Source: Actinophytocola sp050699915
Lineage (GTDB): Bacteria; Actinomycetota; Actinomycetes; Mycobacteriales; Pseudonocardiaceae
Direction of reading: 5' to 3'
DNA: 64,000 nt
Assembly (NCBI RefSeq): GCF_050699915.1
Contig: NZ_JBOHGA010000002.1
Coordinates: forward strand, 1-64,000
The notes under the pieces are model-generated. The model did not search any database. It was not told the DNA's origin and saw only the letters and a program-made list of their open reading frames with translations. The first letter of the stretch is position 1. Each line of letters starts with the position of its first letter. This document shows positions 24,391-32,132 of the stretch, piece by piece. A program made the translations under genes and the position numbers.

Positions 24391-25130
24391 CTCTGACCTT
24401 CGGTCTCCATCTCCGTGATCTCCCAACCGGTGTCGACGATCAGTTCCTCCAACTCCTTGGAGGACAGGTACAAGTAGTCGAACCAGTCCGTCGTCAGGTT
24501 CTTGTGTCGGATCCGAACCTGATATGCGCCAGGCATGCGACCCTGGCGTCGATTTTCTTCCCGATAGCGAGCGTGGTCGGGATGCGAACTCATCGCGGGA
24601 TCCAAGGAGTTTCCGAACAGACGGGTGCCGACCTCGGCCTTGAGTGCAAGGCTGGCAAGAATCTCTACCGCTTCCTGGCGCGACTCCAAGAGGCCCAGGT
24701 TGTAGCCGAGAAGAAGCATGCAGTCGAACTTCCCGATATCGGGCTCTTGCTCCTTCATCGTCCTCTTCAGTGCGCGCACACCACGCTGCTGGGAAACGTA
24801 AACCGCACCCGGCGAAGGATCAATGCCTATGACGTCCGCGCCCATGTCAGCCGCGGCGATCGCATGCCTGCCAGCTCCACAGCCAATATCGAGCACCCGA
24901 CCCTTGGCGCGCTTGACAGCCCATTGTTCATGCCGCTCGAGTTTGTCGAAATCGTCGAAATACTCCGCGACATCGGTGATGAAGAGGAATCCGTCATCGC
25001 GCTCGATGGTCGCGTAGGAGTGCCCAGTCTTTCCGCCGGCGGTCCAGCACTCCCTGAGAGCCTCACCGAACCCGTCGCCCAGCACCGGACCTACGACCTT
25101 GGGTTCCCGTCCGTGCTCCGGCTTGATCAC
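24339..25130 (-). CDS. SAM-dependent methyltransferase
   Basis: A 263-residue class-I methyltransferase: motif I VLDIGCGAGRH at 79-89, the acidic loop GIDPSPGA, and motif IV-like FDCMLLLGYNLGLL. The N-terminal SYATIERDDGFLFITDVAEYFDDFD is typical of small-molecule methyltransferases. GTG 25130 is chosen because AAGGGGAAGACC precedes it; longer readings enter the MFS gene. Codon use looks less GC-biased than in neighbouring genes, with more A/T in third positions, as in the YqcI gene nearby, which may reflect separate acquisition. It is the last gene of the second minus-strand operon. N- or O-methylation of the peptide product is likely but the site is unknown. Confidence 0.8.
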   Translation of the reverse strand: MIKPEHGREPKVVGPVLGDGFGEALRECWTAGGKTGHSYATIERDDGFLFITDVAEYFDDFDKLERHEQWAVKRAKGRVLDIGCGAGRHAIAAADMGADVIGIDPSPGAVYVSQQRGVRALKRTMKEQEPDIGKFDCMLLLGYNLGLLESRQEAVEILASLALKAEVGTRLFGNSLDPAMSSHPDHARYREENRRQGRMPGAYQVRIRHKNLTTDWFDYLYLSSKELEELIVDTGWEITEMETEGQSYAVELTLTRAGAVFPA

Positions 25131-25153
25131 GGTCTTCCCCTTTCGCGGCTGTG

Positions 25154-26413
25154 TCAGGAGTCCGGTTCGGCCACTGTGGACGCCTCGCGGCTGGACGCCG
25201 CGCGGCGGCTTGGCAGGGCGAGCTGGGCGGACAGCAACCCGAACACGGCGACCATGCCCCACAGCGTCCATGGGGCGATCGCGTACAAGGCGCCGCCGAT
25301 TGCTGGTCCGGCGCTCGTACCGGTCGTGTACGCGGCGCCGTACAACCCCTGGTAGCGCCCGACCATCCCCGGCGGAGTCCGATTTGCCAGATATGCCTGG
25401 GCGATGGAGGTGCTCATCATCTCGCCGAGCGTCCAGATCACCACCGTTGCCACCAGCGGACCCATGTCGGTCGCGAACCCGGTCAGCGCGAGACCGACAC
25501 CGATGATCAGGTTGCCGAGGGCCAGCACGTACTCCGGCCGGTACCGGGAGACCACGGCGGTGATGGGGAGTTCCAGCACCAACACCAGCAGACCGGCCAA
25601 CCCCATGAGGTAACCGAAGTGGCGTTCGCTCAGACCCACGTCGTTGATGTGCAGGGGTAGGCCGACGGTGACCTGGATGTAGGCGAACTCGGCGAGCACG
25701 GTCATCAGCAGGAATCGCACCAGGATGCGATCGGCGAACGCCTGTCGGTAACCCGCCACGCGGTCCGCCCGCGTGTCCGCGTCGTCCTGGTCGGCCTCCG
25801 ATTGGGGCGCATCCCGCACCAGCACCGCCACGAACACGCCGAACAGCAGGCCCGCGGCGGCGTTGGTGAGGAAGAGCGCCTCATAGGAGGTGTCGGCCAG
25901 CACACCGCCGATGACGCCGCCCACCGTGACGCCGAGGTTCTGCGCGAACCGGAACACTCCGAAGGCGGCGAGCCGTTGCTGATGGGTCTCCACGGAGTCG
26001 ACCAGCACCGCGGCCGCGGCCGGTCGGTAGATCTGCGACGTCACGCCGATGAGACCGACCACCGCGACGATGGTCGCGAGCGACCCGAGATACGGAACGC
26101 TCGCCACCAGCCCGGAAGTGGTCACGGCGGACCCGGCGATGGTCCATCGCCGGCCGAACCTGTCGGCCAGGTAGCCGCCGACGGTGTTGCCGAGCACTCT
26201 GCCCACGCCGGACACGCCCAGCACGAGCCCCGCGGCACCGGCGGAATAGCCGCGTTCGACCAGGTAGAGAGTGATGAAGATGGGCAGGAAGTTGCCGACC
26301 TGGTTGACCAGAGCGCCGATGCTGATGAGCCACACACGGCTGGGCAGACCGCGCAGCGCTTCGCGGAACGGCGGGTCCTTGGTGTCCGGCTTGTCCGGCG
26401 GTGCCGAGCTCAC
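25154..26413 (-). CDS. MFS exporter, copy 2
   Basis: A 419-residue 12-helix transporter, paralogous over its whole length to the gene at 10824-12095. It shares starting SSAPP, GGYLADRFGRRW, VGLIGVTSQIYRPAAAA, RLAAFGVFRFAQN and the Asp-rich central loop (QSEADQDDADTRADR). GTG 26413 overlaps the ATP-grasp copy 2 stop by GTGA, the same junction as in copy 1. Keeping two exporters that each follow their own ligase suggests that two related peptides, or a pro-form and a mature form, leave the cell. Simple redundancy after duplication is also possible. Confidence 0.87.
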   Translation of the reverse strand: MSSAPPDKPDTKDPPFREALRGLPSRVWLISIGALVNQVGNFLPIFITLYLVERGYSAGAAGLVLGVSGVGRVLGNTVGGYLADRFGRRWTIAGSAVTTSGLVASVPYLGSLATIVAVVGLIGVTSQIYRPAAAAVLVDSVETHQQRLAAFGVFRFAQNLGVTVGGVIGGVLADTSYEALFLTNAAAGLLFGVFVAVLVRDAPQSEADQDDADTRADRVAGYRQAFADRILVRFLLMTVLAEFAYIQVTVGLPLHINDVGLSERHFGYLMGLAGLLVLVLELPITAVVSRYRPEYVLALGNLIIGVGLALTGFATDMGPLVATVVIWTLGEMMSTSIAQAYLANRTPPGMVGRYQGLYGAAYTTGTSAGPAIGGALYAIAPWTLWGMVAVFGLLSAQLALPSRRAASSREASTVAEPDS

Positions 26414-27699
26414 GTGATGGGCTCGGTACGCACGTGGATCGCCGCCGCCAGCCGCCTGCCGTTGGCGACCGCGTCGGCGGTGTCGGCGCCGCGGGCGAGG
26501 ACCCAACCGCTGATGTCCTCGTTCCAGGTCAGCGGCCGTACCACGTCGCCCGGCTTCACTCTCACGTTGAGGTCGATGAACGCCGGGTCCGCGCGCACGA
26601 CGTCCTCGCCGGTCACCTCCACGACCCGGCCGGGCTCCGGCATGATGGCCGCGTGGGACGCCGCGCCCCGGGGCTCTGGCGACGCGGCCAGCGGCTCCAG
26701 CACGCCGAGCCCCGCGCACAGCGCGTAGCGCTCCATGTCGACACCGTAGACGGTCTCGGTCATGTCGTTGATCCCGCCACCGCCGATGCGGTTGTGCGAC
26801 TCGACGATCCGCGGGCCGCGCGAGGTCAGCTTGACCTCGGTGTGCGCTGGACCGTTGCGCAGCCCCACCGCGTCGAGGAGATCCGTCACCAACCGCGTGG
26901 CGTCGCGCAGCGTCTCGCCCGGCTGGGCGCTGGGGGTCGAAAGCCCGACCTCGGCGAAACCGGTGCCGCCGAGCTCCTTGTCGGTCACCGCGACGACCAC
27001 ATGCCGGCCGTCGAAGCTCAGGGTCTCCACGCTGATCTCCGGGCCGTCCAGGAACTCCTCCATGAGGAACTCGTCGAAGGAGTCGGCGAAGCCCAGGTCC
27101 CCGGGATTCCATGCCTTGTCGGCGAGGGCTCGGTACCGGTCGGCGACCGTGTCCGCGTCGGCTTGGTCGCGGACGTGGAACACCGCCAGGCTGCCCCCCT
27201 CACGGGTCGGCTTGACGATGATCGGCAATCCGTGTGCCTGGACGAACTCCCGAACGTCCTGGGTGCAACGGCCGACCGCGGAAGCCACCGGGCTGATGCC
27301 CTTCGCGGCCAGGTGCCGGCGCATCCGCGACTTGTCCAGCAGCAGTTCCACGGTCTCGACGGACTCGCCGCCGAGACCGAACGCCTCGTTGAGCTGTGCC
27401 GCCGGCAGCAGCCCGAAGTCGGACAGTGTCAGGACCGCCTGGAACGGGGACGTCTCGTGCAACGTCCTGGCCAGTGGCAGCAGCTGGTCGAAGTCGGCGT
27501 AGTCGAGCAGCAGCGCGTGGTCGACGTAGGGCCAGTGGCCGCTGTCATACCTGTTCGGGTACTGGGCGTAGTCCACGTCCAGACCCAGCTCCCGGGCCTT
27601 GCACACATGAATGGACGGGCCACCGACGACCAGGACGTGAGGCCGTCCGGTGGCGGCCGTCGAGGACCGTTGGCCGGTGGGCACAACATAAGTGGACAA
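26410..27699 (-). CDS. ATP-grasp carboxylate-amine ligase, copy 2
   Basis: About 429 residues, paralogous to the ligase at 12092: PHVLVVGGPSIHVCKARELGLDV, RMRRHLAAKGISPVASAVGR, IIVKPTREGGSLAV, FLMEEFLDGPEISVE, and THTEVKLTSRGPRIVESHNRIGG are all kept. TTG 27699 is chosen since AAAGGAGG lies five bases upstream and the following residues align with copy 1; GTG 27702 sits too close to the site. It couples to MFS copy 2 by GTGA. Compared with copy 1 the C-terminal third differs most (MTETVYGVDMERYALCAGLGVLEP), where substrate contacts lie in this family, so specificities may have separated. Confidence 0.84.
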   Translation of the reverse strand: MSTYVVPTGQRSSTAATGRPHVLVVGGPSIHVCKARELGLDVDYAQYPNRYDSGHWPYVDHALLLDYADFDQLLPLARTLHETSPFQAVLTLSDFGLLPAAQLNEAFGLGGESVETVELLLDKSRMRRHLAAKGISPVASAVGRCTQDVREFVQAHGLPIIVKPTREGGSLAVFHVRDQADADTVADRYRALADKAWNPGDLGFADSFDEFLMEEFLDGPEISVETLSFDGRHVVVAVTDKELGGTGFAEVGLSTPSAQPGETLRDATRLVTDLLDAVGLRNGPAHTEVKLTSRGPRIVESHNRIGGGGINDMTETVYGVDMERYALCAGLGVLEPLAASPEPRGAASHAAIMPEPGRVVEVTGEDVVRADPAFIDLNVRVKPGDVVRPLTWNEDISGWVLARGADTADAVANGRRLAAAIHVRTEPIT

Positions 27700-27733
27700 C
27701 ACGGCCTCCTTTTCTCGCCTTTCCTTGGTGCCC

Positions 27734-28486
27734 CTAGTTCTTGCCGGTGTCGAATGGGCACTTCTCGTCGAGTGACAGCGGCTCATTGTGGTCTTCGAGA
27801 AAATACTGACGCCATTCACGAATTCCTGGCGTGCCGAAATCGCCGAGGGCTGGCGTCGGAGGGATCTCGTCATAGGAGTGCAAGCGCTCCCTGATGATCC
27901 TCCTGCCATTCCTCCCGTGCGGAGTCTTGTCGGTGACGTCGTCGAAGACGAAGCGAGGCTGGAACGTGATGCTGAAGTAGTCGAAGTGGCGACTGGCGCG
28001 GTTTTCGTACGCCGGCGTGTTGCCGACGACGAACAGCTTCATGCCGGCGAAGCAGAACTCCCACCACTCATTGTTCGTGTCGGTTGGAACGTCTGCGGGC
28101 CAGGGATCCTCGTCCAGGGCATGAACCTTTTGCAGAGTGTCCCAGAAGAGGTCGCGATACTCCTCCAGCGTCTGCCTTTCGGAGGTCTTGTCGAAGAAGG
28201 CGACCATGGAGGCGCGTCGTCCCAGGGAGTGTGCCTGCGCGACGAACTCGCGAAGGGCGGCGGCGAGTTGTACTTCCCCGCCGTCCTCCTGGGTGATGAA
28301 GGCGTACCGCAAGCTCTCCGTCTTGAAGGCGTCCACCCCATAGATGCATGGGAATGGCCGCTCGTCATCCAGCATCAGCTTGGTGAATTTTTCCGCTGCG
28401 TCGCGCTCCCATGGCAGCTCGCGGGGGACTGACGGCTTGAATATCGGTCCACCTTCGGAAGTCGAGATCGTTGGCCTGCTCACCAT
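27734..28486 (-). CDS. YqcI/YcgG-family (FPC/CPF motif) protein, possible heme-dependent N-hydroxylase
   Basis: A 250-residue protein with the two marks of the YqcI/YcgG family: FPC at 45-47 (PFPCIYG) and CPF at 243-245 (KCPFD). In between are HFDYFSITFQPRFVFDD and RERLHSYDEIPPTPALGDFG. To my knowledge this family includes DcsA of D-cycloserine biosynthesis, a heme enzyme that N-hydroxylates the guanidine of arginine; most members are untested. The gene sits inside a duplicated block, between aminotransferase copy 2 and ATP-grasp copy 2, where copy 1 has no counterpart. Third-position A/T is higher than around it, so it was probably inserted from elsewhere. N-oxidation of an amine or guanidine is a reasonable guess. 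Confidence 0.75.
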   Translation of the reverse strand: MVSRPTISTSEGGPIFKPSVPRELPWERDAAEKFTKLMLDDERPFPCIYGVDAFKTESLRYAFITQEDGGEVQLAAALREFVAQAHSLGRRASMVAFFDKTSERQTLEEYRDLFWDTLQKVHALDEDPWPADVPTDTNNEWWEFCFAGMKLFVVGNTPAYENRASRHFDYFSITFQPRFVFDDVTDKTPHGRNGRRIIRERLHSYDEIPPTPALGDFGTPGIREWRQYFLEDHNEPLSLDEKCPFDTGKN

Positions 28487-28541
28487 CGGCGGATACCCTT
28501 CTCTGAAATGTTCTAGCGTTTTGTGAATACGTCGGACTGCG

Positions 28542-29744
28542 TCAGCCCAGAACTTCCGCGATCGCGTCGACGGCGAAGTCGATCTCCTCGCGAGTGATCA
28601 CCAGCGGTGGCGACACCCGAAGGTTCGCATCGCCCACCTTGCACAGCACGCCACGCTCGAGCAGCGCCTCGGACACCTTTCGTCCGGTCGGGCGGCCTTC
28701 GGCGATCCGCACGTTGGCCCACAGTCCACGGCCACCGACCTCGGCGACGCTGTCCAGTTCGCCGAGCCGGGAGTGCGCGTACGCGCCGAGCTCACGGGAC
28801 CGTTCCTGGAACTCCCCGGTCGCCAGCATCCGTATCACCGCGCGGCCGACCGCGCACGCCAGCGGGTTGCCGGCGAAGGTCGAGCCGTGCTCGCCGGGCT
28901 TGATCACGCCGAGGACGTCGGCCCGGCCGATCACCGCGGACACCGGCATGGTCCCGCCGCTCAGCGCCTTGCCCACGGTGTAGAGGTCGGCGCGGACGCC
29001 TTCGTGGTCCAGTGCCAGCGTCGTGCCGGTGCGGGCCAGTCCGGACTGGATCTCGTCGGCGACGAACAACGTGTTGGTGTCGTCGCAGAGCTGGCGGACC
29101 TCGGCGAGGTAGCCCTTCGGGGGGATGACCACGCCCGCCTCGGCCTGGATCGGTTCCAGTAGGACCGCCGCCGTGTTGTCGGTGATCGCCGAGCGCAGCG
29201 CGTCGATGTCGCCGTAGGGCACGACCTTGAAGCCCGGGGTGTACGGGCCGAACCCGTCGTGGACGTGAGCGTCGGTGGAGAACGAGACGATGGTCGTGGT
29301 GCGGCCGTGGAAGTTCGAGCCCGCGACCACGATCTCGGCGGCGCCGTCCGGCACGCCCTTGACCCGGTAGGCCCACCTCCTGGCGATCTTCACGGTCGAG
29401 TCGATCGCCTCGCCGCCGGAGTTGGAGGGCAGCACCCTCTCGGTGCCCGTCAGCTCGGCCAGCTCCTGGCAGAACAGCGCGAACTGGTCGTGGTGGAACA
29501 TCCGGCTGGTCAGTGTCAGCCTGTCGAGCTGCGCCTTGGCCGCGGCGACGATGTCGGGGTGGCGGTGGCCGAAGTTGAGCGCGGAGTACCCGGCGAGGAA
29601 GTCGAGGTAGCGCCGACCGTGCACATCGGTCACCCAGGCGCCTTCCCCGTGGGCGAGCACCACGGGCAGCGGGATGTAGTCGGAGGGGCCCCAGCGTTCG
29701 GCCAGGGCGATGTGGTCATGAGTGGGGATGGCGACCGTGGTCAT
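28542..29744 (-). CDS. class-III aminotransferase (RocD-like), copy 2
   Basis: A 400-residue paralogue of the gene at 13490, with most blocks identical (YLDFLAGYSALNFGHRHPD, NFHGRTTTIVSFSTDA, NTLFVADE). The Schiff-base lysine is K259 in GKALSGG. Two places conserved in the family are changed. The phosphate-binding NTGAEAVESALK is NSGGEAIDSTVK (108-119), and EPIQGEAGV is EPIQAEAGV (A201). These lie around the PLP/substrate site, so it may use a different substrate or partner or be partly impaired. ATG 29744 overlaps the stop of ATP-grasp copy 4 (ATGA). The next gene downstream, the YqcI homologue, follows after 55 nt. Confidence 0.83.
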   Translation of the reverse strand: MTTVAIPTHDHIALAERWGPSDYIPLPVVLAHGEGAWVTDVHGRRYLDFLAGYSALNFGHRHPDIVAAAKAQLDRLTLTSRMFHHDQFALFCQELAELTGTERVLPSNSGGEAIDSTVKIARRWAYRVKGVPDGAAEIVVAGSNFHGRTTTIVSFSTDAHVHDGFGPYTPGFKVVPYGDIDALRSAITDNTAAVLLEPIQAEAGVVIPPKGYLAEVRQLCDDTNTLFVADEIQSGLARTGTTLALDHEGVRADLYTVGKALSGGTMPVSAVIGRADVLGVIKPGEHGSTFAGNPLACAVGRAVIRMLATGEFQERSRELGAYAHSRLGELDSVAEVGGRGLWANVRIAEGRPTGRKVSEALLERGVLCKVGDANLRVSPPLVITREEIDFAVDAIAEVLG

Positions 29745-31039
29745 GTCGACACTCCTTCCGCGGGTTCCACATGGGACCTGCCGTCGTAGAGGTAGTCAAG
29801 TTCGATCTGTCGCAGCTTCTGATAGTCAGCGAGGATCTCTGCCGAATCATCTGAGACGAGATATATGAGCCCCGGAGCCGTCCCGGCATCGATCGTCCGA
29901 GGAAGCCGGCGCCCTTCCGGATGCCACATGCTGGTATAGGCGTGGGACGGTAGTGCGCGAATTTCAGCCATCGACTCGTGAGAGGGGACGACGCCGGAGT
30001 CCCTCGGGTTGATGAGAGACACGGAACGTGTGCGTTGGAGCAATGGGCACGCGGTGGTGGGCAGGCGGTCGAACTCGTCCGGCTTCGCCACGGACAGAGC
30101 AAGCAGATCCACCTGGTTGGTGCCGAAACAGCGCCTGAGGACCTCCGGCGCGTGTGCACCGCCGATGCGTCCGGCACATTCGACGAGCACCGGTCCTCTG
30201 GCGGTCAGCATGACCTCGGTATGGGCGGCCCCGTTGTGGATCTCCAGGGCATCGAGCACCTGATGCGTGTAGAGCTCCAGCGCTTTCGCGTCCGGGTCGT
30301 CCGGCGCCAGCGGCTCGTCGTAGTCATAGACGAAGCTGCCGCCGGGGTCTCGACGTTTGTAGTATCGCCAGATATCGACGGTGCGGTGTTTGCCGTTGCG
30401 ACTGACCGTGTTGACGTAGTACTCGTCGCCTTCGAGGAACTGTTGCGCGAGCACCGTCTCGTTGGTCTGTCCGAAGCGGTCGGTGCTGGTCATGATCTTT
30501 TCGTGGGCGGCGCGAACCTTTTCCGGTGACGGACAAGCCATGACGTTGTCCGTGCCACAGCTGGCGACCGGTTTCAGCACGATGGGATAGCCCACGGTCG
30601 TCTCGGCCCATTCGATGATCTCGTCCACGTCGGGGGAGACGATGGAGGCTGCGTGTGCCAGTCCGGCATCGCGCAGAGCCAGGACCATCTCGTACTTGTC
30701 GCGTCGGCAGTTCGGCCGGCTCAGCCCGTTGCCGGGAGTGCCGAGTTCGGCGGAGAGTTGGGCGACCAGCTCGACACCCGACTCTCCGATGGCGATCACA
30801 CTGCTGACCCCGTACTCACGGAGCGCGGACGCCGTGGCCGTGACGTCACCGTCGTGCCGAACACCGCCGACGAAGCCCTCGGGGTCGTACGGCTGACCCA
30901 GGACGACGTCGGGGTCCGGCGACTGGACGTGCACACACTCCGTGCCGTGCTGATGTAGCGCAGCCAGCACCTGGCTCTTCGACGAGTTCACGTCGACGAT
31001 CGCCACTCGATTCGTTCGTGTGCCGGAACTGGTTGGCAT
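29741..31039 (-). CDS. ATP-grasp carboxylate-amine ligase, copy 4
   Basis: A 432-residue ATP-grasp protein: N-lobe RVAIVDVNSSKSQVLAALHQHG, nucleotide strand YPIVLKPVASCGTDNV, AQQFLEGDEYYVNTV, metal region HTEVMLTARGPVLVECAGRIGG. The YYVNTVS element and overall spacing resemble the ligases of the carnosine-synthase/BacD type. It is a different lineage from copies 1 and 2 and begins the second minus-strand operon. ATG 31039 follows GAAGGGAAG. It diverges from lysX across the repeated 173-bp promoter sequence. It presumably forms one peptide or amide bond; no substrate can be read. Confidence 0.82.
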   Translation of the reverse strand: MPTSSGTRTNRVAIVDVNSSKSQVLAALHQHGTECVHVQSPDPDVVLGQPYDPEGFVGGVRHDGDVTATASALREYGVSSVIAIGESGVELVAQLSAELGTPGNGLSRPNCRRDKYEMVLALRDAGLAHAASIVSPDVDEIIEWAETTVGYPIVLKPVASCGTDNVMACPSPEKVRAAHEKIMTSTDRFGQTNETVLAQQFLEGDEYYVNTVSRNGKHRTVDIWRYYKRRDPGGSFVYDYDEPLAPDDPDAKALELYTHQVLDALEIHNGAAHTEVMLTARGPVLVECAGRIGGAHAPEVLRRCFGTNQVDLLALSVAKPDEFDRLPTTACPLLQRTRSVSLINPRDSGVVPSHESMAEIRALPSHAYTSMWHPEGRRLPRTIDAGTAPGLIYLVSDDSAEILADYQKLRQIELDYLYDGRSHVEPAEGVST

Positions 31040-31089
31040 GGTCAGCTACTTCCCTTCTGCACGGTGGATGTCGGCCGTTTCATCGGCGT

Positions 31090-31262
31090 CGAACCCGGTC
31101 AAGAGTGGCACGGGCGAGGCCCGGGCCGGGTAAGCGAAATACGCAGCCGCCGGGGCGCACAGTCAACGCAATGCGTCCCCGCGGCTGAACTTGTCGCGGA
31201 CGCGCACGGTGTCGACGTGCCCGTAACGTCCCTTGCGACGGTCCTACTACGGAGGTCACGTG
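31090..31262 (+). repeat. 173-bp repeated promoter/leader, copy B
   Basis: Gap-free counterpart of 22853-23025 at a constant distance of 8237 bp, ending at the GTG start of lysX. Differences cluster in the stretch about 20-85 bases before the start codon; the far upstream half and the ribosome-site end are unchanged. A promoter duplicated with its downstream junction is the simplest reading. Confidence 0.85.
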
Positions 31263-32132
31263 ACACCAGCGCACCCGGGTGACGGCGTGATCGCCGTGCT
31301 CGCCAGCAGGGTCGGCGCGGACGAGAAACGGCTCTTCGACGCGTTCGACCGGCGCGGTGTCCACTTCGACCAGGTCGACACGCGCGGACAGTGGTTCACG
31401 GCCGGACAGCGTGACCTGCCCTGGAGTCTCGTGCTGAACCGGGAGATCGGCCAGGCCCGCGCGGCGTACGCGGCCCGCTGCCTCGCCTCGGCGGGCGTCG
31501 AGGTGGTCAACAGCGCGGACGCGACCGAGGTGTGCGGTGACAAGTGGCGTACCACGTTGGCGTTGCAGGCGGCCGGGTTGCCGACACCGCGCACCGCGCT
31601 CGGCCTCACCCCGCAGGCCGCGCTGGCCGCGCTGGACTCCATCGGCTACCCGGCACTGATCAAACCGCTGGTCGGTTCGTGGGGGCGGCTGGTGGTTCGG
31701 CTGCCCGACCGCGCCAGCGCGGAAGGCGTGCTCGAGTACGTCGCCGCGCTGCCCGGTCCGCAGTCGCACCTCGGGTACGTGCAGGAGCTGATCGACAAGC
31801 CCGGCCGTGACATCAGGGCGATCGTGGTCGGCGGCGACCTGCTAGGCGCCGTCTACCGGACCGGTGAGCTGTGGCGCACCAACGTGGCGCTCGGTGCGCA
31901 GACCCGGCCGTGTGAGCCGACGCCGGAGATCACCAAGCTGTCGGTCGACGCCGCCGCCGCCGTCGGCGCCGACATCGCCGGTGTCGACCTGATCGAGGAC
32001 CGCGACGGCCGGCCGCTGGTGCTGGAGGTCAACCACCGGGTCGAGTTCGCCGGCTTCCAGGCCGCGCTCGCCGGCCGGGTCGATGTCGCGGACCGCATCG
32101 TCGAACACCTACTGGAACGAGCGCAACGATGA
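31260..32132 (+). CDS. lysX: LysW-glutamate ligase (LysX, ATP-grasp)
   Basis: A 290-residue ATP-grasp enzyme of the LysX/RimK branch. It has an N-lobe ending in LNREIGQARAAYAARCLASAGVEVVNSADATEVCGDKW, ALIKPLVGSWGRLVVRL, YVQELIDKPGRDIRAIVVGG, and a C-terminal VDLIEDRDGRPLVLEVNHRVEF with the metal-binding ExN. LysX joins the alpha-amino group of glutamate or aminoadipate to the terminal Glu of LysW, the first step of the carrier-protein path. GTG 31260 has GGAGG four bases upstream. It overlaps lysK by four bases, and lysX-lysK-NRPS form one transcript, apart from lysW, lysY and lysZ on the other strand. Confidence 0.9.
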   Translation: MTPAHPGDGVIAVLASRVGADEKRLFDAFDRRGVHFDQVDTRGQWFTAGQRDLPWSLVLNREIGQARAAYAARCLASAGVEVVNSADATEVCGDKWRTTLALQAAGLPTPRTALGLTPQAALAALDSIGYPALIKPLVGSWGRLVVRLPDRASAEGVLEYVAALPGPQSHLGYVQELIDKPGRDIRAIVVGGDLLGAVYRTGELWRTNVALGAQTRPCEPTPEITKLSVDAAAAVGADIAGVDLIEDRDGRPLVLEVNHRVEFAGFQAALAGRVDVADRIVEHLLERAQR

